19,420 bases of DNA, from positions 1 to 19,420 of the forward strand of contig DATHNI010000472.1 of assembly GCA_035486135.1 (NCBI GenBank), written 5' to 3'. The stretch comes from JASHVB01 sp035486135 (lineage in GTDB: Bacteria > Pseudomonadota > Alphaproteobacteria > Acetobacterales > Acetobacteraceae). The notes below the pieces were generated by a model. The model searched no databases and was not told where the DNA came from. It was given only the letters and a program-made list of their open reading frames with translations. Positions 8,375 to 13,879 of the stretch are shown piece by piece. Made by a program: the position numbers and the translations under genes. Each line of letters opens with the position of its first letter. Within the stretch, counting starts at the first letter, position 1.

Positions 8375-9128
8375 ACCGCTGCTGCGCGTCAGCAACGCGT
8401 CGAAAATCTACCCCGGCGGCATTGAGGCGTTGCGCGGCGCCAATCTGATCATCGAGCGTGGCGAGTTCGTCTGCCTGATCGGCGCCTCCGGCTGCGGCAA
8501 GTCCACCTTGCTGCGCATGATCGCCGGCTTCGAGCGAGCGACCGAGGGCGAGGTGGTGATGCGCGGCGCGCCGGTGGCCGGCCCGGGTCCGGACCGCGGC
8601 ATGGTGTTCCAGGACTACGGGTTGTTCCCCTGGCTGACGGTGCGCGGCAACATTGCGTTCGGCCCGGCGGAGAGAGGCAAGAAGAAGGCAGAGGTCGCGT
8701 GCATCGCCGAGCGCTTCATCGCCATGATGGGGCTGGAACGCTTCGCCGGCGCCTATCCGCATCAACTCTCCGGCGGCATGAAGCAGCGCGTCGCCATCGC
8801 CCGCGTGTTGGCGAACGACGCGCATCTGGCGCTGATGGACGAACCGTTCGGGGCGCTCGACGCGATGACGCGCGAGCGCCTGCAAGACGAGTTGCTGGCG
8901 ATCTGGCGCGCCACGGAATTGTCGGTCGTGTTCGTGACCCACTCGCTGGAGGAAGCGATCTTCCTGGCCGGCCGGGTCGTGGTAATGTCGCCCGGTCCCG
9001 GCCGCATCGTCGCCGAAGAGCCGATCGAACTGGAGCGCCCGCGCGACGTGTCCTCACCGGAATTCAATGCGATCCGCCGCCGGCTAGCCGCGCTGCTGCA
9101 CGCCGATCACGTCAAGGAGGCGGCGTGA
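8367..9128 (+). CDS. ABC transporter ATP-binding protein, SsuB/TauB/NrtD-like
   Basis: Cytoplasmic ATPase powering the importer, 253 residues, the normal size. All motifs are intact: Walker A GASGCGKST (residues 39-47), Q-loop MVFQDYGLFPW (from 79), signature LSGGMKQR (134-141), Walker B LALMDEP (154-160), D-loop GALD and the switch histidine H192 in THSLEEA. ATG 8367 lies inside the end of the permease gene (8-base overlap), so the two are translationally coupled. The Q-loop wording and overall length place it with nitrate/sulfonate/taurine transporters. Substrate specificity is set by the binding protein, not this subunit. Confidence 0.94.
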   Translation: MVEPLLRVSNASKIYPGGIEALRGANLIIERGEFVCLIGASGCGKSTLLRMIAGFERATEGEVVMRGAPVAGPGPDRGMVFQDYGLFPWLTVRGNIAFGPAERGKKKAEVACIAERFIAMMGLERFAGAYPHQLSGGMKQRVAIARVLANDAHLALMDEPFGALDAMTRERLQDELLAIWRATELSVVFVTHSLEEAIFLAGRVVVMSPGPGRIVAEEPIELERPRDVSSPEFNAIRRRLAALLHADHVKEAA

Positions 9129-9153
9129 AGGAAGCCCGACGCGTTGGAGCAAT

Positions 9154-9201
9154 GACTCCCCCTCCCCTTGAGGGCTTGGGCCGCGAAGCGGAGGGGGAGT
9201 C
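9154..9201 (+). repeat. Palindromic repeat between ATPase gene and atzF
   Basis: Perfect 12-bp arms GACTCCCCCTCC (9154-9165) and GGAGGGGGAGTC (9190-9201). Bases 9155-9174 match 18893-18912 of the large palindrome near the right end exactly (20 of 20), so the two are copies of one family. The copy lies in the 96-base gap before atzF, which is the region where a ribosome site would be expected. Confidence 0.85.
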
Positions 9202-9224
9202 GTTCCGAAAATCGACCTGACGCG

Positions 9225-10940
9225 ATGACCCCGGTCGAAGCGGCCGAGGCGGCGCTCGCCGCCGACCGCGCACATGCCGACCCGGCGATCTGGATCACCC
9301 GCGTGCCGGACGACGTCGTGCTGGCACAGGCACGCAAGCTGCAGGCCGCCGGGCCGCGCGGCCGGCTGCTATGGGGCGTGCCGTTCGCGGTAAAGGACAA
9401 CATCGACGTCACAGGGCTGCCGACCACCGCCGCCTGTCCCGGGTTCGCCTATATGGCCGAATCGTCCGCACCGGCCGTGCAGCGTTTGCTCGACGCAGGC
9501 GCAGTGCTGATTGGCAAGACGAACCTCGACCAGTTCGCGACAGGCCTGGTCGGCACGCGCACGCCCTACGGCACGCCACGCAACGTGTTCGACCCTTCGC
9601 GCATTCCGGGCGGATCGTCGTCCGGCTCGGCCTGTGCGGTGGCGGCCGGCATCGTGCCGTTCGCCGTGGGCACGGATACCGCCGGTTCCGGTCGCGTGCC
9701 CGCTGCCTTCGGCAACATCGTCGGATTGAAGCCGACGGTCGGCAGCGTGCCCACACGCGGCGTCGTGCCGGCCTGCCGGTCCGTCGACACCGTGTCGGTG
9801 TTCGCCCGCAGCGTGGACGAGGCATTGGCCGTCCAGCGCATCATGGCCGGCTTCGACCCCAGCGATGCCTATTCGCGGCGCCCCCCGTTCGATCATTTGC
9901 GCCGTGGCGCGCCGCCCGCGCAGGCGCGCGTCGCGATGGCCGACGTGGTGGAGCTGTGCGACGAGGCAACCACCACGCTGTACCAGGCCGCCGCGCAGTA
10001 TCTCGGCGCAGAAATCATCGACGTCGCGCCCTTCCTGGCAATCGCCCGATTGCTTTACGACGGCCCGTGGGTCGCCGAGCGCACCGCGGCACTTCGGCTG
10101 GTAGTCGAGGAACAGCCGGAGATCCTGCATCCGGTGACGCGGGAGATCCTGCAAAGCGGCTTCGCCCGCCTTAGCGTGGACGCGTTCGATGCCTTCCATC
10201 GCCTGGCCGAAACCAGGCGTGCCGCGGAACGACTGTTCTCGACCTACGACGCCTTGCTGCTGCCGACGGCGCCGCTCTGTCCGACGCTGGCGGCGGTGCA
10301 GCGGGATCCGATCGGCCTGAACAAGCACCTCGGCACGTTCACCAACTTCGTCAACATCTGCGACTTGGCCGGTTTCGCGGTGCCGGCAGGATTCGGCGCC
10401 GACGGATTGCCGGCCGGTGTGACATTGCTCGGGCCGGCCTGGTCGGAAGGCCGCCTCGCTGGCCTGGCGGATGCCGTGCACCGCGCGTTTGCCACGACGG
10501 TCGGTGCCACCGGCCAGATGCTGCCGCAAGCCGCCGGACCCGATCCGCTCGCACCCGGCGAGACGGCGCTGTTCTGCATCGGCGCGCATATGAGCGGCCT
10601 CAGGCTCAACCATCAGATCGCCGCGCTGGGTGGCCGTTTTCTCCGCGTTGCGTCCACGGCACCGGCGTATCGCCTCTACGCCCTGGGCAATCGCCCGGGC
10701 ATGCTGCGCGCCGCGGACGGCGCTGCGATCAGCGGCGAGGTCTGGGCGCTGCCGACTGCCGCCATCGGGGCGCTTCTGGCACAGGTCCCGCCACCGCTCG
10801 GCTTCGGTGCGGTGGAGTTGCAGGACGGTCCCTGTCTCGGCTTCATTGCGGAAGCGGCCGGCGTGGCCGGCGCGCCCGACATCACGCGATTTGGCGGCTG
10901 GCGTGCGTGGTTGCAGGCCGGCGAGGAGACCACCGCATGA
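9225..10940 (+). CDS. atzF: Allophanate hydrolase (AtzF type)
   Basis: A 571-residue two-domain enzyme that splits allophanate (urea-1-carboxylate) to ammonia and CO2 and, in cyanurate degraders, works after AtzE/G. Residues 1 to about 440 form an amidase-signature domain with the Ser-cisSer-Lys triad at K57 (VKDNIDV), S131 (GGSSSGS) and S155 (DTAGSGRVP); the spacings of 74 and 24 match the family. The C-terminal part, beginning at about ETALFCIGAHMSG and including EVWALP and ending in FGGWRAWL, is the second domain found in allophanate hydrolases, which separates it from plain amidases. ATG 9225 lacks a clear Shine-Dalgarno sequence; a repeat element sits just upstream and may have displaced it. 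The stop overlaps the atzG start (ATGA). Confidence 0.92.
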   Translation: MTPVEAAEAALAADRAHADPAIWITRVPDDVVLAQARKLQAAGPRGRLLWGVPFAVKDNIDVTGLPTTAACPGFAYMAESSAPAVQRLLDAGAVLIGKTNLDQFATGLVGTRTPYGTPRNVFDPSRIPGGSSSGSACAVAAGIVPFAVGTDTAGSGRVPAAFGNIVGLKPTVGSVPTRGVVPACRSVDTVSVFARSVDEALAVQRIMAGFDPSDAYSRRPPFDHLRRGAPPAQARVAMADVVELCDEATTTLYQAAAQYLGAEIIDVAPFLAIARLLYDGPWVAERTAALRLVVEEQPEILHPVTREILQSGFARLSVDAFDAFHRLAETRRAAERLFSTYDALLLPTAPLCPTLAAVQRDPIGLNKHLGTFTNFVNICDLAGFAVPAGFGADGLPAGVTLLGPAWSEGRLAGLADAVHRAFATTVGATGQMLPQAAGPDPLAPGETALFCIGAHMSGLRLNHQIAALGGRFLRVASTAPAYRLYALGNRPGMLRAADGAAISGEVWALPTAAIGALLAQVPPPLGFGAVELQDGPCLGFIAEAAGVAGAPDITRFGGWRAWLQAGEETTA

Positions 10941-11122
10941 ACGGCCCGATGGACCTCGACGCTTATATCGCCGCCGGCACAAGGTTGCTTGGCATTCCCG
11001 TGCGGCCGGAATGGCAGGACGGGATCCGGCAACACCTCGAGGTATCGTTCGCCCTCGCCGGCGTCGTGCTCGACTTCCCGTTGCCGGACGAGGCTGATCC
11101 GGCACCGGTGTTCTCCGCGTGA
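10937..11122 (+). CDS. atzG: AtzG-like small subunit (DUF4089 family)
   Basis: A 61-residue protein that starts in a 4-base overlap with the end of atzF. The core, DLDAYIAAGTRLLGIPVRPEW followed by a short helix and ending in DEADPAPVF, matches the DUF4089 family, which includes AtzG and HpxX. Family knowledge: AtzG is a GatC-like partner that wraps the amidase AtzE and is needed for its stability and activity. Its position immediately before the AtzE gene supports the pairing, although here 211 bases of repeat DNA separate the two genes, which are normally adjacent. The alternative is an oxalurate-pathway HpxX, but no HpxW or HpxZ gene is present. Confidence 0.85.
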   Translation: MNGPMDLDAYIAAGTRLLGIPVRPEWQDGIRQHLEVSFALAGVVLDFPLPDEADPAPVFSA

Positions 11123-11130
11123 GACGTCAC

Positions 11131-11220
11131 GCGGCATGGCCGGACGTGTCATGGCGGGATGTGTCGTGGCGGGATGTGTCGTGGCGGAACGTGTCATGGC
11201 GGAACGTGTCATGGCCGGCG
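11131..11220 (+). repeat. 15-bp tandem repeat, about six units
   Basis: Units at 11146, 11161, 11176, 11191 and 11206 read GTGTCATGGCGGGAT or close variants, with changes at only a few positions; a degenerate unit precedes them at 11131. The last unit is also the outer end of the 37-bp inverted repeat, so the array looks like local amplification of the repeat's tip. The 15-base period keeps the frame, but no real gene uses it. Confidence 0.9.
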
Positions 11221-11296
11221 AAGGCCGGCCATCCACGACTTTCCTTCGTTGCACGCAGCAAAGTCGTGGATGGCCGGCCTTCGCCGGCCATGACAC
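11206..11296 (+). repeat. Perfect 37-bp inverted repeat between atzG and atzE
   Basis: Left arm 11206-11242 and right arm 11260-11296 are exact reverse complements, with a 17-base loop. The arms contain GGCCGGCGAAGGCCGGCC, itself nearly palindromic, and the CGTGGAT tail shared with 5905-5943. A further CCGGCCATGAC lies at 11308-11318. The transcript would form a very stable hairpin inside the operon. Confidence 0.93.
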
Positions 11297-11324
11297 GGGG
11301 GGAGTCACCGGCCATGACGCATAG

Positions 11325-11329
11325 GGAGG
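11325..11329 (+). promoter_or_regulatory. Ribosome binding site of atzE
   Basis: GGAGG four bases before ATG 11334, within AGGGAGGG. It shows the downstream gene kept its own initiation signal despite the repeat insertion. Confidence 0.75.
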
Positions 11330-11333
11330 GCCG

Positions 11334-12716
11334 ATGACCGCCGCGCGCATCGCCACTGACGTTGCGGCCGGGCGGCGGCGCGCGACCGATGTCGTGACGC
11401 AGGCACTGCAGCGCATTGCCGCACGCAACCCGGCGCTGAACGCCTTCACCACCGTCACTGCGGAACGCGCGCTTGCCACCGCCGCTTCGATCGATGCCGC
11501 ATTATCCGCAGGGCAGCCGGCCGGTCCACTCGCCGGCGTGCCGTTCGCGGTGAAGAACCTGATCGACGTCGCCGGCCTGCCGACGCTCGCCGGCTCCCGC
11601 ATCAACCGCGATCGCCCACCCGCCGCGGCGGATGCAACGCTGGTCACACGGCTGGAGGCCGCCGGCGCCGTCCTGGTCGGTGCGCTGAACATGGGCGAGT
11701 ACGCCTACGACTTTACCGGCGAGAACGCGCATGACGGGCCATCGCGCAATCCGCACAACACTGCGCACATGAGCGGTGGTTCGTCTGGCGGCTCGGGGGC
11801 CGCGGTCGGCGGTGCGCTGGTGCCGATCGCGCTGGGGTCCGACACCAACGGCTCGATCCGCGTGCCGGCGTCGTTCTGCGGCGTGTTCGGACTGAAGCCG
11901 ACCTTCGGCCGGCTGTCCCGCGCCGGCAGCTTTCCGTTCGTCGCCAGCCTGGACCATCTCGGCCCCCTGGCACGTTGCACCGCGGACCTGGCGCTGGCCT
12001 ACGACGCCATGCAGGGGCCCGACCCGCATGACCCCGCCTGCACGGACCGAGCACCGGAACCAGTGACGCCGACGCTGCATGACGGCGTCGCCGGCCTGCG
12101 CATCGCGCGTGCCGGCGGGCATTTCCGCGCCGGTGCGTCCGCGGAGGCGTTGGCGGCGCTCGACACCGTTGCCACGGCGCTGGGCGCGACGCAGGAGATC
12201 GCTGTGCCCGAGGCGGCGCGCGCGCGGGCGGCGGCCTATGTGATCACCGCCAGCGAGGGCGCGGCGCTGCACCTGGCACGGCTGCGCACGCGGGCGGCAG
12301 ACTTCGATCCCGACGTGCGCGACCGGCTGATCGCCGGCGCGCTCATCCCGGCCGCGATCGTGACCCAGGCGCAGAAATTCCGCCGCTGGTATCGCGATGC
12401 CGTGCTGCGGCTGTTCGACGAGGTCGATGTGATCCTGGCCCCGGCCACGCCCTGCGTTGCGCCGCTGATCGGGCAGAAGACCTTCGTGCTGAATGGCCTG
12501 GAAATGCCGGTACGGCCGAATATCGGTATCTACACGCAGCCGATCTCGTTCATCGGGCTGCCGGTCGTCGCGGTGCCGGTGCCGCTTCCCGGAGGCCTGC
12601 CGATCGCAGTGCAGCTCATCGCCGCGCCATGGCGCGAGGCGGCGGCACTGCGCGTCGCCCAGGCACTGGAAGCGCGCGGAGTCGTGCGCGCACCGGACGC
12701 CTTCGCGGAAACGTGA
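11334..12716 (+). CDS. atzE: AtzE-family amidohydrolase (1-carboxybiuret hydrolase-like)
   Basis: A 460-residue amidase-signature enzyme. The catalytic set is visible: K74 (FAVKNLIDV), cis-Ser S150 (GGSSGGSG) and nucleophile S174 (SDTNGSIRVP). The motifs AGSRINRDRPP and NMGEYAYDFTGEN, and the C-terminal PISFIGLPVVAVPVP, fit the AtzE/HpxY group. With AtzG it would deaminate 1-carboxybiuret to urea-1,3-dicarboxylate, which decays to allophanate for AtzF. The neighbours atzF and atzG strongly support this; an oxalurate-type HpxY role is the main alternative. Strong ribosome site at 11325-11329. Transcription from upstream must pass the 37-bp inverted repeat. Confidence 0.88.
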   Translation: MTAARIATDVAAGRRRATDVVTQALQRIAARNPALNAFTTVTAERALATAASIDAALSAGQPAGPLAGVPFAVKNLIDVAGLPTLAGSRINRDRPPAAADATLVTRLEAAGAVLVGALNMGEYAYDFTGENAHDGPSRNPHNTAHMSGGSSGGSGAAVGGALVPIALGSDTNGSIRVPASFCGVFGLKPTFGRLSRAGSFPFVASLDHLGPLARCTADLALAYDAMQGPDPHDPACTDRAPEPVTPTLHDGVAGLRIARAGGHFRAGASAEALAALDTVATALGATQEIAVPEAARARAAAYVITASEGAALHLARLRTRAADFDPDVRDRLIAGALIPAAIVTQAQKFRRWYRDAVLRLFDEVDVILAPATPCVAPLIGQKTFVLNGLEMPVRPNIGIYTQPISFIGLPVVAVPVPLPGGLPIAVQLIAAPWREAAALRVAQALEARGVVRAPDAFAET

Positions 12717-12777
12717 GACTGCCCTGCCCTCGCCCCGTACCGGGGTCATGGTGGTATGCCGTTTCGCTGCGCAATCG

Positions 12778-12806
12778 GGTGACGGAAAGATCATCGATCC
12801 GTCACC
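12778..12806. terminator. 9-bp hairpin between atzE and the Rieske gene
   Basis: GGTGACGGA (12778-12786) pairs perfectly with TCCGTCACC (12798-12806) across an 11-base loop. No T-run follows on either strand, so it could be a terminator of the nitrogen block or an operator for the Rieske gene. Confidence 0.35.
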
Positions 12807-12840
12807 GGGCCGACAGTCTGAGGTGCCCTTCATTGGGGTC

Positions 12841-13485
12841 ATGTCTGCTGACACGATGGCGGCCGGGCACGATGTGCCGCGGCGGGATTTTCTTAAGCTG
12901 GTGACCGTGGCCACCGCGGCGATCGGCGGCGCGGCATTCGCGTGGTCTTTGATCGATACGATGAACCCAGCGGCGGACGTCATCGCCGCGGGTGCGCCGA
13001 TGGATATCGATCTCAGCAAGATCGCGGCAGGCCAGCAGGTGATCGTGCGCTGGCGCGGCACGCCCATCCTGATCGTCCATCGCACGCCGGCCGCGCTGAA
13101 GACGCTGCAGGACCCGGCGCTGGTCGGCAAGCTGAGCGATCCGGAATCCTCGGTGCACCAGCAGCCGCCTTATGCGGAGAACTGGCACCGCTCCATCGAA
13201 CCGGAATTCGCCGTGCTGGTGGGCATCTGCACACATCTCGGCTGCCTGCCGTCGTACATGCCGCAGCCGGATCCCTCGACGCCGGCGCCGAATTGGCTGG
13301 GTGGTTATTTCTGTCCGTGCCATGGCTCGAAATACGACCTGGCGGGGCGGGTCTATTCGGGCGTGCCCGCGCCGTACAACCTGCCGGTCCCGCCGTACCA
13401 CTTTCCGACCAAGACGACCGTCCGGATCGGTGAGAACCCGACAGGCCAGGTGGCGTTCGAGTTGGATTCCGTGGTGCAAATGTAG
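12841..13485 (+). CDS. petA: Rieske iron-sulfur subunit of the cytochrome bc1 complex
   Basis: A 214-residue protein that carries the 2Fe-2S cluster passing electrons from ubiquinol to cytochrome c1. The N-terminus holds a twin-arginine motif PRRDFLKLVTVATAAIGG, serving as Tat signal and membrane anchor. The cluster ligands are intact: C130-T-H132-LGC135 and C158-P-C160-H161-GS, with the two loop cysteines C135 and C160 forming the usual disulfide. It ends with the GPAPxNL-like stretch PAPYNLPVPPYHF. ATG 12841 was chosen to give the usual short lead before the Tat motif; ATG 12856 is an alternative. In most alphaproteobacteria petB and petC follow directly; here they do not, only a petB-like stub. 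Confidence 0.92.
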   Translation: MSADTMAAGHDVPRRDFLKLVTVATAAIGGAAFAWSLIDTMNPAADVIAAGAPMDIDLSKIAAGQQVIVRWRGTPILIVHRTPAALKTLQDPALVGKLSDPESSVHQQPPYAENWHRSIEPEFAVLVGICTHLGCLPSYMPQPDPSTPAPNWLGGYFCPCHGSKYDLAGRVYSGVPAPYNLPVPPYHFPTKTTVRIGENPTGQVAFELDSVVQM

Positions 13486-13486
13486 G

Positions 13487-13561
13487 ATGAGCGATCTCGC
13501 CGCGAGCAGAAACACCGGCTCGATCCGTCGCTGCCGGGAGCGTAGCCGGCGTCGGACCTGA
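13487..13561 (+). pseudogene. Possible petB 5' remnant (24 codons)
   Basis: An ATG one base after the petA stop opens a 24-codon frame beginning MSDLAASRNTGSIRR, then becoming arginine-rich repeat-like sequence and stopping at 13559-13561. The position, spacing and opening residues are what the start of cytochrome b would look like in a petABC operon, but no cytochrome b sequence follows. The match is short and from memory, so the call is an inference. Confidence 0.4.
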
Positions 13562-13673
13562 CCCGGCGAAGCGATCACCCGACTGAAGCGGGCACGTCAG
13601 GCGAGGATTTTGCTTCTTCGGGTCAAGCCGGGGGACCGCTGCGCTTTTCGCGATGACGGGTCGGGCCTGACGA

Positions 13674-13719
13674 TCTCAGCCGCCTCCTGACACACTTCTC
13701 AGCCGCGTCCTGAGACACT
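13674..13719. mobile_element. Insertion-sequence-like end, two 23-bp repeats
   Basis: Two abutting 23-base units, 13674-13696 and 13697-13719, differ at only two positions. On the minus strand each reads AGTGT(C/G)TCAGGA(C/G)GCGGCTGAGA. Multiple short repeats of this look are typical of IS21-type termini, from memory of that family. There is no transposase nearby, so this would be a solitary end left by a deletion or excision. Confidence 0.4.
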
Positions 13720-13757
13720 TCAACATGTCGCCCTGCTTGCTGACCCCTGTGCAGGTT

Positions 13758-13786
13758 TTGACGATTGTCATGCGGCATGTTGTTAA
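13758..13786 (+). promoter_or_regulatory. Candidate promoter of the CLC gene
   Basis: TTGACG (13758-13763), 17 bases, then TGTTAA (13781-13786) in the least GC-rich part of the intergenic DNA. The -35 is good, the -10 only 3 of 6. It would leave a leader of about 90 bases. Confidence 0.35.
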
Positions 13787-13879
13787 AGTTACCGATAGCG
13801 TTTTGCTAATCGCCTGACCGCGCTTGCGCCGCGGCGAGAGCCCGGCAATGAATAGCGGGCATCGCATCGGAACGCGCCG

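Larger units (their letters stand above)
13562..13879. other. Non-coding junction between Rieske stub and CLC gene
   Basis: No gene is seen in these 318 bases. They hold repeat-like GC-rich DNA, an 8-bp inverted pair CGTCAGGC (13595-13602) and GCCTGACG (13665-13672), a 23-bp tandem duplication at 13674-13719, and a less GC-rich stretch at 13755-13810 that probably contains the CLC promoter. Confidence 0.65.

Noticed and set aside
9152..9220. Short frame starting ATG 9152 as a possible atzF leader peptide
   Set aside because: It lies inside the palindromic repeat, its possible ribosome site is only two bases from the ATG, and the product is just repeat translation.
9369..11105. A 578-codon minus-strand frame opposite atzF
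   Set aside because: Shadow of a high-GC coding sequence; the plus strand carries the full catalytic triad and C-terminal domain of allophanate hydrolase.
11131..11220. CRISPR-like array
   Set aside because: Units are 15 bases with no spacers and no cas genes; it is a simple tandem repeat.
11119..11337. Small plus-strand frame with a repeated VSWRD-type pentapeptide
   Set aside because: The pentapeptides come from the 15-bp tandem DNA repeat, which is part of the inverted-repeat element; no ribosome site and the frame overlaps the atzE start.
11502..13130. A 542-codon minus-strand frame across atzE and the Rieske gene
   Set aside because: It crosses two well-supported genes and their intergenic DNA and has arginine-rich, motif-free composition.
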